A DNA stretch of 64,000 nt from Deinococcus ficus (GTDB taxonomy: Bacteria > Deinococcota > Deinococci > Deinococcales > Deinococcaceae), in assembly GCF_003444775.1 (NCBI RefSeq), contig NZ_CP021082.1, forward strand, positions 1 through 64,000, written 5' to 3'. The notes under the pieces are model-generated. The model made no database searches and was not told the DNA's origin. It was given only the letters and a program-made list of their open reading frames with translations. Position numbers and translations under genes: made by a program. Shown one piece after another: positions 52,737 to 62,335 of this stretch. The first letter of the stretch is position 1, and each line of letters begins with the position of its first letter.

Positions 52737-53758
52737 CGTTCGTGATCCGCCGGCTGCTGGCGCTGCCACTCATTCTGCTGGCCGTGACGCTCTTGATCGT
52801 GCTGGTCATGCAGCTGATCCCGCCCGAGCAGCGCGCCGCGGTGTACGCCAGCAACCTGCAGCAGCTCTCCCAGATTCCCGAGATCATCAAGGCCAACCAC
52901 CTCGACGGCAACGTCTTCGAGCAGTACGGGCTGTGGCTGCGCCAGGCGCTGAGCGGCAACCTCGGCTTCTCGCGCACCAGCGGCCAGCCGGTGCTCCCCA
53001 CCCTGCTCTCGCGCTTTCCCGCCACCCTGGAACTCGCGCTCTACACCCTCATTCCGCTGATCACGCTCGGCGTCTGGCTGGGCGGTCACGCCGCCGTGCA
53101 CCGCAACCGCACGGTCGACACGGTCATCCGGGTGATTTCGGTCGTGGGCTACAGCGTGCCCAGCTTCGTGCTCGGCGTGTGGCTCCTGGTGATCTTCTAC
53201 GGCGCCCTGGACCTGCTGCCCGGCACCGGCAACCTCAGCAACGACGCCGCCGTGCGGCTGCTCACCGGTGAGGTCCGCCACGTGACCGGCCTCGTCACGG
53301 TCGACGCGCTGCTCAGCGGGCGGCTCGACGTCTTCTGGGACGCCCTGGTGCACCTGATCCTGCCGGTGTTCACGCTGCTGGTCGTCAGTGGCGCCGGCCT
53401 GATCAAAGGCACGCGGGCCAGCATGATCGAGGCGCTGAACAGCGACTACATCCGCACCGCGCGGGCCAAGGGGGTCAGCGAGCGCGTCATCGTCCGCAAG
53501 CACGCTCGGCGCAACGCGCTGCTGACCGTGGTGACCCTCTCGGCCCTCAGCGTGTCCGGGCTGCTGCAGGGCGCCGTGATCGCCGAGACCCTCTACGGCT
53601 ACCCCGGCGTCGGCAGCTGGGCCGCGCAGGCCGCGGCGCTGGGCGACATGCCCGGCGTGCTGGGCTTCGCGCTGCTGACCGCGACCATCGTCGTGACCGT
53701 CAATCTGCTCGCCGACCTGGCCTACACCCTGGTCGACCCCCGGGTGCGGTACCTGTGA
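52730..53758 (+). CDS. Peptide ABC transporter permease (DppB/OppB type)
   Basis: A 342-residue permease with six predicted membrane segments. It starts with [22 protein letters not shown], typical of DppB, and carries the ATPase-contact EAA loop DYIRTARAKGVSERVIVRKHARRNAL in residues about 240-266. It forms a heterodimer with the next gene's product. The start at 52730 overlaps the GNAT gene by 7 bases. Its length is as usual for the family. Confidence 0.95.
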   Translation: MLTFVIRRLLALPLILLAVTLLIVLVMQLIPPEQRAAVYASNLQQLSQIPEIIKANHLDGNVFEQYGLWLRQALSGNLGFSRTSGQPVLPTLLSRFPATLELALYTLIPLITLGVWLGGHAAVHRNRTVDTVIRVISVVGYSVPSFVLGVWLLVIFYGALDLLPGTGNLSNDAAVRLLTGEVRHVTGLVTVDALLSGRLDVFWDALVHLILPVFTLLVVSGAGLIKGTRASMIEALNSDYIRTARAKGVSERVIVRKHARRNALLTVVTLSALSVSGLLQGAVIAETLYGYPGVGSWAAQAAALGDMPGVLGFALLTATIVVTVNLLADLAYTLVDPRVRYL

Positions 53759-54768
53759 GCCACGTCACGGCCGGCGATTCCGGGCCCACCCCGGGCCAGC
53801 AGGCGGCGCGCGAAGCCGGCGCCCGGGGGCAGCTGCGCCGCCTGCAGCGCAGCCTGCCCGCGCAGTTCGGCGCCCTCTTGATCGGCCTGTTCGTGCTCGT
53901 CACGGTGCTCGCCCCGGTGCTCGCGCCGCCGCAGGGCAACTGCCGCCGGGCGCTGGGCATGAGCGCCGAGCAGACGGTGCCCGGCCCGGCGGCGTACCTG
54001 CGCGAGCTGCTGCTCACGCCCGAAGCGTGCCTGCAGATGCCCCGCCAGGGCTTCGCCGCCCAGCCCACGCCGCCCGCCCCGGACGCCCCGCTCGGTCGGG
54101 TGGGCGGCTACGACATCCGCTACGGGCTGGTGTGGGGGACCCGCACCGCGTTTTTCCTGGGCGTCACGGTGCTGGCCATCACGCTGAGCATCGGCAGCCT
54201 GGTGGGCCTGATCGCCGGGTTCTATGGCGGGCTCGCCGACACCCTGCTGATGCGCTTCACCGACGTGATCTTCGCCTTTCCCGCCCTGGTGCTGATGCTC
54301 GTCCTCGTCGCCGCGCTCGGCCCGGGGCTGCAGAACATCATCATCGCGCTGAGCCTGGTGTCCTGGGCCGCGCTCGCCCGGGTGGTCCGCTCGGAAGTCT
54401 TGCGGCTGCGCGAACTGGAGTTCGTGGCCGCCGCCCAGAGCCTCGGCGCCAGCCCCGGCCGCGTCGCGCTGCGCCACGTGCTGCCCGGCGCGACCGGCCC
54501 GCTGCTGAGCCTCGCCGTGCTGGAGATGGGCGCGCTGCCCATCGTCGCGGGCGCACTGTCCTTCCTGGGGCTGGGCACGCCGCTCGGCTTCGCCGACTGG
54601 GGCCAGCTGATCGCCCTGGCGCAGAAGTGGATTCAGGGTCCGCCCGGCGAGCCCTTCGCCTACTGGTACGTCACGCTCTTTCCCGGCCTCTGCATCGTCC
54701 TGTACAGCGTCGCCTGGAACCTCCTGGGGGACGCCCTCAGCGAAGCGTTCGATCCCCGTAACCGCTGA
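53755..54768 (+). CDS. Peptide ABC transporter permease (DppC/OppC type)
   Basis: A 337-residue permease with a GTG start overlapping the previous stop. The EAA loop reads LRELEFVAAAQSLGASPGRVALRHVLPGA. A non-conserved, Pro-rich extracytoplasmic insert lies between the first membrane segment and the core (about residues 65-120, with two Cys), longer than in E. coli DppC. Partner of the DppB-type protein. Confidence 0.94.
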   Translation: MSHVTAGDSGPTPGQQAAREAGARGQLRRLQRSLPAQFGALLIGLFVLVTVLAPVLAPPQGNCRRALGMSAEQTVPGPAAYLRELLLTPEACLQMPRQGFAAQPTPPAPDAPLGRVGGYDIRYGLVWGTRTAFFLGVTVLAITLSIGSLVGLIAGFYGGLADTLLMRFTDVIFAFPALVLMLVLVAALGPGLQNIIIALSLVSWAALARVVRSEVLRLRELEFVAAAQSLGASPGRVALRHVLPGATGPLLSLAVLEMGALPIVAGALSFLGLGTPLGFADWGQLIALAQKWIQGPPGEPFAYWYVTLFPGLCIVLYSVAWNLLGDALSEAFDPRNR

Positions 54769-54846
54769 CTTCCCCTCAGCCGCGCCACTCCTGCGGCCCC
54801 GCGCGTCCCCTGTCCGCCCGCCCCCCTTCCGTCCGGAGGTTTGCCC

Positions 54847-56520
54847 ATGATGCGTTCCCTGCTGTCCCTGTCCGTTGCCCTGATGGGCTCCCTGGCCGCC
54901 GCCACGCCGCGCGACACCCTGGTCTACCAGGTCGCGGCGGCCGTGGCGAGCGTCGAACCCGCGCAGGCCGTCGCCACGTACGACGTGCTGCCCGTTCAGC
55001 AGATCTACGAGGGGCTGTACCTGAACAACTTCGGCACGTACACCCCGCTGCTCGCCACCGGCATGACCCAGAGCAAGGACGGCAAGGTCAGCACCTTCAC
55101 CCTGCGCAAGAACGTGAAATTCCACGACGGCACGGCCATGACCTGCGCCGACGTCGAGTACTCGCTGCGCCGCACCTTCGTCGTCGGCACCGAGACCTCC
55201 CTGGCCGCCCAGCTGCGCAGCACCGTCCTCGGCATTCCCGGCTTCACCGCCGACGTCAGGAAGACCTACACCTTCGCCAAACTGGCCGCCGCCGTGCGGT
55301 GCAACGCCGCCGGGCAGCTGGTCCTGACCCTGGACCGCAACCTCCCGAGCCTGCTCGACGCCCTGTCCCAGGTGTACGTCGTGCCCCGCAAGGCGCTGGT
55401 CGCCGGCGGCGACTGGAGCGGCACCGCCCGGGACTTCGCGGCGTTCCTCGGCAAGGACGTCGCGAACTCCGTGCTGGCCCAGAAACCCGTAGGGACCGGC
55501 GCGTACCAGTTCGTGGCGCGCGACCCGAACCGCTTCATCCTGAAGGCCTTCCCGGGCTACTGGGGCGGCGCACCGGCCCTCAAGAACGTCATCCTGCAGA
55601 AGGTCGACAGCGACACCGCCCGCGTGCTCGCCCTCCAGAAAGGCGACGCCGACATCGTCATCGTGCCGGACCGCGACACGCTCGCCAAACTCAAGGGCGT
55701 GGCTGGCGTCACCGTGTATGAGTCGCTGCCCAGCCGCGACCTGTCCACCGTGGTGCTGTTCAACCAGAACGTCAAGAACTCCGCGCTGCTGCCCGCCGGG
55801 CAGCTCGCCGAGAACAACATGCCCGTCAACCTGTTCAGCGACATTCACGTCCGCCGCGGCTTCGCGGCGCTGTTCGACGCGCAGACCTTCACCCGCGACG
55901 CCCTGCAGGGCTTCGGGGTGACGAAGAACACCACCCTCCCGCCCAACAACTGGGCCGACGACAAGACCCTGCGGCCCCCCGCGTACAGCCTCAAGACCGC
56001 CGAAGCCGAATTCCGTCAGGCCTGGGGCGGCAAACTCTGGAGCACCGGCTTTACCATTCCCATCGACTTCTTCGCCGGCAGCGGCCTGTCCGAGGTCGTG
56101 TCCGGCATCTTCAAGCAGAACATCGAGCGGCTCAACCCCAAATTCCACGTGCAGGTGAACACCGTGGAACTCAGCGCCGCCAATGCCGCCCTGCTCGGCG
56201 GGAAGCTGCCCGTCGCGGCCCTCACCTGGGGCGGCGCGGACCCCGACACCGTGCTGCGCGGCCTGTACAGCGCCCAGGGCATCCTGGCGCCCGCCACGGG
56301 CATCCGGGACGCGAAACTCGAAACGCTGCTCGACCAGGCGAACAACGCGGTCGGCCAGAGCGCCCGCAAGCCGCTGTACCGCACCCTGCTGACCTACCTC
56401 AACCAGCAGATGTACGGCTTCCCGCTGCCGCAGCCGCTGACCTGGGCGGCCACCGCCTCGACCCTCAAGGGCTACCAGAACTTCCACCGCACCAACCTCC
56501 TGCGCACCCTGTCGAAGTAA
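54847..56520 (+). CDS. Peptide ABC transporter substrate-binding protein (family 5)
   Basis: A 557-residue SBP_bac_5 protein with signal peptide (MMRSLLSLSVALMGSLAAA). Family blocks: IYEGLYLNNFGTYTPLLATG, FTLRKNVKFHDGTAMTCADVEYSLRRTF, VGTGAYQFVARDPNRFILKAFPGYWGG, and the C-terminal LLDQANN...RKPLYRTLLTYLNQQMYGFPLPQP. It lacks a lipobox cysteine, so it is probably soluble in the periplasm or otherwise retained. GGAGGT precedes the ATG at 54847. Two permeases lie upstream; no ATPase gene is near. Likely ligands are short peptides, perhaps with D-amino acids, given the downstream enzymes. Confidence 0.94.
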   Translation: MMRSLLSLSVALMGSLAAATPRDTLVYQVAAAVASVEPAQAVATYDVLPVQQIYEGLYLNNFGTYTPLLATGMTQSKDGKVSTFTLRKNVKFHDGTAMTCADVEYSLRRTFVVGTETSLAAQLRSTVLGIPGFTADVRKTYTFAKLAAAVRCNAAGQLVLTLDRNLPSLLDALSQVYVVPRKALVAGGDWSGTARDFAAFLGKDVANSVLAQKPVGTGAYQFVARDPNRFILKAFPGYWGGAPALKNVILQKVDSDTARVLALQKGDADIVIVPDRDTLAKLKGVAGVTVYESLPSRDLSTVVLFNQNVKNSALLPAGQLAENNMPVNLFSDIHVRRGFAALFDAQTFTRDALQGFGVTKNTTLPPNNWADDKTLRPPAYSLKTAEAEFRQAWGGKLWSTGFTIPIDFFAGSGLSEVVSGIFKQNIERLNPKFHVQVNTVELSAANAALLGGKLPVAALTWGGADPDTVLRGLYSAQGILAPATGIRDAKLETLLDQANNAVGQSARKPLYRTLLTYLNQQMYGFPLPQPLTWAATASTLKGYQNFHRTNLLRTLSK

Positions 56521-56577
56521 GCAGGGAGCGCCGCGCCTACTGCCGCCCGCCTCTTCCCCCGAGCTCAAGGAGTTCCC

Positions 56578-58080
56578 ATGACTGCACCGACGACCCCCGC
56601 GACCCCCACCGACCTCGCCGAACGGTTCGAACACGAAGCCCGGCGCCTGCTCGAGGAATTTGACGTGCCTGGCGTGTCCCTCGGGCTGCTGACCCCGGAC
56701 GGCGACCATGTCGTGACGCTGGGCGTGACCAGCCTGGAAAACCCGCTGCCGGTCACCGCCGACACCATCTTCCAGATCGGCAGCACCACGAAGACCCTGA
56801 CCTCCCTGACCCTCTCGGTGCTTGAAGCGCAGGGCAAACTCAGCCGCGACGACCTGATCCGCACGCACCTGCCGGACTTCCGGCTCAAGGACGAGTCCGT
56901 GGCGGCCGAGCTGACCATCCTCGACACCCTGACCCACCAGGGCGGCTTCCAGGGCGACCTGTTCGAGGACACCGGCGACGGCGACGACGCCCTCGCCAAG
57001 GTGCTCGACCTGCTCGCCGACGCGCCGCAGGTGGTGCCCCTGCGCGGGCACTGGAGTTACAACAACGCCGGCTTCTACATTGCCGGGAGGGTCATCGAGG
57101 TGGTGACCGGCATGACCTGGGAAGCGGCGGTGACCGAACTCGTGCTCAAACCGCTCGGCATGACCAAGACCCTGTTCTTCCCGAACGAGATCATGACCCA
57201 CCGCTTCGCCGCCGGGCACAACAAGATCGGGGAGGAGTTCGTCGTGCAGCGGCCCTGGCAGATGGTCCGGTCGGCCGGCCCGGCCGGCAGCACCTGCTCC
57301 TCGACCGTGAACGACATGGCCCGGTACGCCCACTACATCATGTCCGGCACGGTGCCCAGCCCCCAGGAGGACACGGGCGCCGGCGCGGAGGACGCCTCCG
57401 GGGACACCACTGAGGCCGGTACGGAGGCCGGCGCCGCGACCCTCACCACACTCGACCGGACCCGGCTGTGGGCGCCGGTGCGGTCCATCGGCATCGCCCT
57501 CAACGGCTTTCCCGGCGACCAGGGGCAGATCGGGCAGAGCTGGTTCATCGACCAGTACGACGACGCGACGATCCTCAGTCACGGCGGCACCACCGTCGGC
57601 CACCAGTCGGATTTCTGGCTGTCCCCGGACCGCAAGGTGGCCTTCATCGCCCTGACGAACGGCAGCAACGGCCACGCCTACAACCGCCGGCTCAGCGAAT
57701 GGGTCAAACGCGAGGTGCTGGGCCTCACGGCTCCTGACACCGCGGACCACCAGCCCAGCGAGGCCGAACTGCAGGAGCTCGCCGGCACGTACCTGGTCGT
57801 CGGGCAGCCGCTCAAGATGGAAGCGGAAGTGCGTGGCGGCGTGCTGACCCTCCTGATTCCCGACACGGCGGCGGGCGGCACCAAGGACGCCGCCCTGCGC
57901 TTTATCGCTCCGGACCGCGCGATCATCAGTGGCGGCGACATGGACGGGTACGCCATCGACTTCCTGCGAGACGACACAGGCCAGGTCGAGTTCCTGAAAG
58001 TCGTCGTGCGCCTCTACCCCCGCCAGCGCGACGAGGCGCCGGCGACCGCGCAGCCCCTGCCAGCCCTGGAAGAGGCGTGA
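56578..58080 (+). CDS. Beta-lactamase-family serine hydrolase, copy 1
   Basis: A 500-residue serine hydrolase of the class C beta-lactamase/D-aminopeptidase type. Active-site motifs: S69-T-T-K72, Y161-N-N163 and LSHGGTT (the KTG equivalent). No signal peptide, so it is cytoplasmic. Compared with copy 2 it has an acidic, Thr/Glu/Ala-rich insert at about residues 260-290. The C-terminal domain (about 385-500) is beta-rich as in D-aminopeptidases. Expected work: cleaving N-terminal D-residues or amides from imported peptides. Coupled to the next gene by 4 bases. Confidence 0.9.
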   Translation: MTAPTTPATPTDLAERFEHEARRLLEEFDVPGVSLGLLTPDGDHVVTLGVTSLENPLPVTADTIFQIGSTTKTLTSLTLSVLEAQGKLSRDDLIRTHLPDFRLKDESVAAELTILDTLTHQGGFQGDLFEDTGDGDDALAKVLDLLADAPQVVPLRGHWSYNNAGFYIAGRVIEVVTGMTWEAAVTELVLKPLGMTKTLFFPNEIMTHRFAAGHNKIGEEFVVQRPWQMVRSAGPAGSTCSSTVNDMARYAHYIMSGTVPSPQEDTGAGAEDASGDTTEAGTEAGAATLTTLDRTRLWAPVRSIGIALNGFPGDQGQIGQSWFIDQYDDATILSHGGTTVGHQSDFWLSPDRKVAFIALTNGSNGHAYNRRLSEWVKREVLGLTAPDTADHQPSEAELQELAGTYLVVGQPLKMEAEVRGGVLTLLIPDTAAGGTKDAALRFIAPDRAIISGGDMDGYAIDFLRDDTGQVEFLKVVVRLYPRQRDEAPATAQPLPALEEA

Positions 58081-59708
58081 GCGACGCCGTCTGGATCACG
58101 GGCGGCACCGTGATCGACGGTACCGGCGCGCCCGGCCGCCGGGCCGACGTGTTGCTCGAAGGCGGCCGCATCGCCCGGATCGCGGCGCCCGGCACGCCCG
58201 CTCCGGCCGGCGCCGAGGTGGTGGACGCCGCGGGGCAGGTGGTCGCCCCCGGCTTCATCGACGTGATGAGTCACTCGGTCGCCTCGCTGCTGCACGACCC
58301 CCGCAGCCTGGGCAAGGTCACGCAGGGCGTCACCACCGAAATCATGGGGGAAGGCTGGACCCCCGCGCCCGCCGTGCCCGGGGAACCGCACGGCTTTCCC
58401 GTGCACGGCCTGCCCGGCGGAGACGAACGCTGGGCAGCCCGCTCGCGGACCTGGACCCGCTTCGGGGACTGGCTCGCGGCGCAGGAGGAGGTGGGCGCCG
58501 CCGTGAACTTCGGCTCCTTCCTCGGCGGGGCTACCGTGCGGATGGCCGCCCGGGGCCACGCCCAGGGGGAGAGCACGCCCGAGGAACTCGGCCGGATGTG
58601 CCAGGTGACACGCGAGGCGATGGAAGACGGCGCCTTCGGCCTCGCCACCGCCCTGATCTACCCGCCCGGCAGTTACGCGGGCACCGACGAACTCGTCGCA
58701 ATCTGCCGGGAGGTCGCGGCTTACGGCGGCATCTACATCACCCACATGCGCTCCGAAGGCGAGGGGCTGCTCGGCGGCCTCGAGGAGGCGCTGGACATCA
58801 CCGCCCGCAGCGGAGCGCGCCTGCACCTCTACCACCTCAAGGCGGCCGGCCGGCCCGCCTGGCCGCTGATAGAGCCGCTGATCGAGCGCGTGAACGCCGA
58901 GCGCGCCGCGGGCCGCGACATTCACGCCGACATGTACCTCTACACCGCCGGGGGGACGGGCCTGTCGGCCGTCACGCCGCCCTGGGCGAGCGAGGACGAC
59001 GCGCTGCGCACGCGGCTGCTCGATCCGGCGCAGCGCGCCCGCATTCGCCAGGCGATGCTCGAACCCGACGGCACCTGGGAGCCACTGGGCAGCCTGGCCG
59101 GCCCCGAGGGGGTCTTCCCGGTGGGCCTGCGGCACCCGGACCACCAGCCCTACGTGGGCCGATCGCTGGCGGAGATCGCTGCCCTGCGCGGCCAGGACTG
59201 GATCGACGCGGCCCTCGACCTGATCGCCGCGGAGCCCGGCCGGGTGGGCAGCCTCTTTCACCTGATGAGCGAAGCGAACATCGAACGGCAGCTGCGCGAA
59301 CCCTGGGTCATGCTCGGGTCGGATGCCGCCGGCTACGACCCGGCCGCCCGGACGGACGGCAGCACCGGCGGGCATCCCCGCTCGTTCGGAAATTTCACCC
59401 GGCTGCTCGCCCATTACGTCCGCGGCCGACACCTCCTGACCCTGGAAGACGCCATACACCGCATGACCGGCCTGCCGGCGCAGCACCTGCGCCTCCAGGG
59501 GCGCGGTGAACTGCGTGAAGGGGCCTGCGCGGACGTGGTGATCTTCGACCCGGCCGGCGTGCGCGACCGGGCCACCTACGCCGACTCCGAGCAGCTGTCC
59601 GAAGGGGTGCGTGACGTCTGGGTGAATGGCGCCCGGGTCCTGCGCGGCGGCGAACACACCGGGGCCCGCCCCGGGCGCCGCCTGTACGGCCCTGGGAGAC
59701 CCGTGTGA
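58077..59708 (+). CDS. N-acyl-D-amino acid deacylase-type amidohydrolase
   Basis: A 543-residue metal-dependent amidohydrolase of the D-aminoacylase family, GTG start. Features: the N-terminal beta-sandwich WITGGTVIDGTGAPGRRADV, the barrel start APGFIDVMSHS, ITHMRSEGEGLL, HLYHLKAAGRPAW, the catalytic Asp in LGSDAAGYDP and the returning sandwich GRGELREGACADVVIFDP. In many members the barrel begins with HxH; here the first position is Met (M-S-H), as in a subset of one-metal D-aminoacylases. It would release amino acids from N-acyl-D-amino acids, matching the racemase upstream. Coupled with both neighbours. Confidence 0.9.
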   Translation: MSDAVWITGGTVIDGTGAPGRRADVLLEGGRIARIAAPGTPAPAGAEVVDAAGQVVAPGFIDVMSHSVASLLHDPRSLGKVTQGVTTEIMGEGWTPAPAVPGEPHGFPVHGLPGGDERWAARSRTWTRFGDWLAAQEEVGAAVNFGSFLGGATVRMAARGHAQGESTPEELGRMCQVTREAMEDGAFGLATALIYPPGSYAGTDELVAICREVAAYGGIYITHMRSEGEGLLGGLEEALDITARSGARLHLYHLKAAGRPAWPLIEPLIERVNAERAAGRDIHADMYLYTAGGTGLSAVTPPWASEDDALRTRLLDPAQRARIRQAMLEPDGTWEPLGSLAGPEGVFPVGLRHPDHQPYVGRSLAEIAALRGQDWIDAALDLIAAEPGRVGSLFHLMSEANIERQLREPWVMLGSDAAGYDPAARTDGSTGGHPRSFGNFTRLLAHYVRGRHLLTLEDAIHRMTGLPAQHLRLQGRGELREGACADVVIFDPAGVRDRATYADSEQLSEGVRDVWVNGARVLRGGEHTGARPGRRLYGPGRPV

Positions 59709-60817
59709 CGCGCCCAGTGCCTGATTTTGCCGCACCTGATCCCGCGGCGCCCCTCATCGTGGACGCCCACCTCGACCTCGCCTGGAGCAGCCTGGCCAAC
59801 GGACGAGACCTCACGCGGCCGGTGGCGGAGATCCGCCGGGCGGAGAGGCGCACGCGGGACAACGTCATGCTGACACTCCCGGACCTGGCGCGCGGCAACA
59901 TCGCGCTGGTGTTCGGCACGCTGTACGCCCAGCCGGCCAGCCTCTCGTTCGCGCAGGACCTCGTCTCGGCCCACCCGGGCGGGTACACCACGCCCGCCGA
60001 GGCGCGCGCCCAGGCGACCGCGCAACTGGAGCAGTACCGGCGCTGGGAAGACGGCGGTCACCTGCGCCTGATCCGGCACCTGCCGGACCTCGACGATCAC
60101 CTGCGCCGCTGGCCGCAAGACGCGGTGCCCGGCGTGGTCCTGACCATCGAAGGCGCCGATCCCATCCTGGCACCGGACGAGTTCGACTGGTGGTGGCGCC
60201 AGGGCGTGCGCTCGGTGGGGCTCGCCTGGACCGGCACCCGCTACGCGGGCGGCACCGGCGACCCGCGCGGCCTCACGCTGCCGGGCCGCGAACTGCTCGC
60301 CGCCATGCGGGAACGCGGCGCGCTGCACGACGCGTCGCACCTTGCCGAGGAGGCCTTCTGGGAGGCGCTGGACCTCACGGCCCCCGGCGCCCTGATCGCC
60401 TCGCACAGCAACGCCCGGGCCCTGCTGACCTCCGCCGGACGCGCGGACCTGCCGCCCGACCGGCACCTCAGTGACGACATGATCCGCGCCATTGGCGGCC
60501 GCTGCGGCGTGATCGGGCTGAACCTCATGAACTCGTTTCTCGACGCCGACTGGACCCTGCAAGGCCGGGCCGTGCCGGTGCGCGTGCGGGACCAGGTCGC
60601 GCGGCACTGGGCGTACGTTTCGGAACTGGTCGGGTGGCACAGCGTCGGGATCGGCTCGGATCTCGACGCCGGCGCCGGACGCGAGGAGAGCCCCGAGGAA
60701 CTCGACGACGCGGCCGACTGGCCGCGGCTGGCCGGCGCCGTGCCCGAAGAGCACCGTGAGGCGGTGCTGGGCGGCAACTGGCTGCGCGTGCTGCGCGCCA
60801 ACCTGCCCCGCACGTAG
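59705..60817 (+). CDS. Membrane-dipeptidase-family (M19) dipeptidase
   Basis: A 370-residue M19 (renal dipeptidase-like) enzyme, GTG start coupled to the deacylase stop. Metal-site motifs: VDAHLDLAW (HxD), LTIEGADPI (bridging Glu), LHDASHLAEEAFWEAL and SHSNAR (His ligands) and VGIGSDLDAG (Asp). No signal peptide, so cytosolic in spite of the family name. M19 enzymes cleave dipeptides including those with a C-terminal D-residue, so it fits the breakdown of imported D/L-dipeptides. Confidence 0.93.
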   Translation: MTRPVPDFAAPDPAAPLIVDAHLDLAWSSLANGRDLTRPVAEIRRAERRTRDNVMLTLPDLARGNIALVFGTLYAQPASLSFAQDLVSAHPGGYTTPAEARAQATAQLEQYRRWEDGGHLRLIRHLPDLDDHLRRWPQDAVPGVVLTIEGADPILAPDEFDWWWRQGVRSVGLAWTGTRYAGGTGDPRGLTLPGRELLAAMRERGALHDASHLAEEAFWEALDLTAPGALIASHSNARALLTSAGRADLPPDRHLSDDMIRAIGGRCGVIGLNLMNSFLDADWTLQGRAVPVRVRDQVARHWAYVSELVGWHSVGIGSDLDAGAGREESPEELDDAADWPRLAGAVPEEHREAVLGGNWLRVLRANLPRT

Positions 60818-60889
60818 TGCCGACCGATTGAACTGACGGAACAGCGCCCCTGGCCTGCCGGCCCACCCGACCTTTCAACGGAGGTTCCC

Positions 60890-62323
60890 ATGACTGCACC
60901 GACGACCCCCGCGACCCTTACCGACCTCGCCGAGCGGTTCGAGCACGAGGCCCGCCGTCTGCTCGACGAGCTCGGGATTCCCGGCGTGACCCTCGGGTTG
61001 CTGACCCCGGACGGCGACCACTTCGTGAACCTGGGCGTGACCAGCCTGGAAAACCCACTGCCGGTCACGTCCGACACGCTCTTCCAGATCGGCAGCACCA
61101 CCAAGACCCTGACCTCCCTGACCCTCTCGGTGCTCGAGGCGCAGGGCAAACTGAAACTCGACGATCCGGTCCGCACGCACCTGCCGGACTTCCGGCTGAG
61201 CGACGAGTCCGTGGCGGCCGCGCTGACCGTGCGGGACCTGCTCACCCACCAGGGCGGCTTCCAGGGCGACCTGTTCGAGGACACCGGAGACGGCGACGAC
61301 GCCGTGGCGCGCGTGGTCGATTTCATGGCGGGCGTGGAGCAGATGGTGCCGCTGCGCGGCCACTGGAGCTACAACAACGCCGGGTTCTACGTGGCCGGGC
61401 GGGTCATCGAGGTCCTCAGCGGCATGACGTATGACGCGGCGGTCACCGCACTCGTCCTCAGGCCGCTGGGCATGAACGCCACGCTGTTCTCCGCCAACCA
61501 GATCATGACCCACCGCTTCGCCGCCGGGCACAACAAGATCGGGGGCGGGATGGCCGTGCAGCGCCCCTGGATGATGATGCGCTCCGCGGCGCCGGCGGGC
61601 AGCACCTGCTCGTCGACCGTGCAGGACATGGCCCGCTACGCCCACTACATCATGTCCGGCACCGTTTCAGAGCCCTCCGGTGAGCCGGTGGCCGAAGAGA
61701 CACAACCGGCCCCGGCCGCGCTGCTGGCCGCCCTGGACCGCAGTCGGCTCTGGGCGAACCCCGTGCCGACCGGCCTGTCCCTCAACGGCTTTCCCGGCTC
61801 TTTGGGCGAGATGGGCCAGAGCTGGTTCGTGGACCGGCCGGCCGGCACGCTGATCCTCAGTCACGGCGGCACCACCCACGGCCAGCAGTCGGACTTCTGG
61901 GTCGCCCCGGACCGGGGCGTGGCCTTCATCGCCATGACGAACGCGTCGAACGGGCACGCACTGCACCGCCAGCTCAGCGACTGGGTCAAGCGCGAGGTGC
62001 TGGGCCTCGGCGCCCCCACCCTCGAGGATTACCCCCTCCCGCCCGAGCAGATGAAGGCGCTGGCCGGCGAGTACGCGGTCTTCGGCCTGCCGGTCCGCGT
62101 GACCCTGGTCTTCGACAACGACGCCCTGACGCTGATCCTGCCCACCCTCACCGAGGAGGAACCCGAACGCGTCACGCTGCGCCCGATCGGCCCGGACCGG
62201 GCGGTGATCGCCGGGGGCGACACCGACGGCTTCGGCGTGGAATTCCTGCCCGGCGAGGACGGTCACGTGGAGTTCCTGCGGTTCGGCGGACGCCTCTACC
62301 CGCGCGCGCCGCAAAGCGTGTAG
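60890..62323 (+). CDS. Beta-lactamase-family serine hydrolase, copy 2
   Basis: A 477-residue paralogue of the hydrolase at 56578. The first 30 residues and the active-site blocks (STTK, HWSYNNAGFY, LSHGGTT) are nearly the same and most N-terminal domain positions are identical; differences concentrate in the middle linker and the C-terminal domain, which suggests different substrate preference. It has its own upstream ribosome-binding site (AACGGAGGT). With copy 1 it brackets the deacylase and dipeptidase genes. Confidence 0.9.
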   Translation: MTAPTTPATLTDLAERFEHEARRLLDELGIPGVTLGLLTPDGDHFVNLGVTSLENPLPVTSDTLFQIGSTTKTLTSLTLSVLEAQGKLKLDDPVRTHLPDFRLSDESVAAALTVRDLLTHQGGFQGDLFEDTGDGDDAVARVVDFMAGVEQMVPLRGHWSYNNAGFYVAGRVIEVLSGMTYDAAVTALVLRPLGMNATLFSANQIMTHRFAAGHNKIGGGMAVQRPWMMMRSAAPAGSTCSSTVQDMARYAHYIMSGTVSEPSGEPVAEETQPAPAALLAALDRSRLWANPVPTGLSLNGFPGSLGEMGQSWFVDRPAGTLILSHGGTTHGQQSDFWVAPDRGVAFIAMTNASNGHALHRQLSDWVKREVLGLGAPTLEDYPLPPEQMKALAGEYAVFGLPVRVTLVFDNDALTLILPTLTEEEPERVTLRPIGPDRAVIAGGDTDGFGVEFLPGEDGHVEFLRFGGRLYPRAPQSV

Positions 62324-62335
62324 CGTGAACCGGGC

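Noticed and set aside
53722..57750. Antisense open frame of 1342 residues
   Set aside because: It is the mirror of the DppB/DppC/binding-protein/hydrolase genes. Its product is low-complexity (Gly, Arg, Glu, Val, His) with no domain, as expected from high-GC third-position bias.
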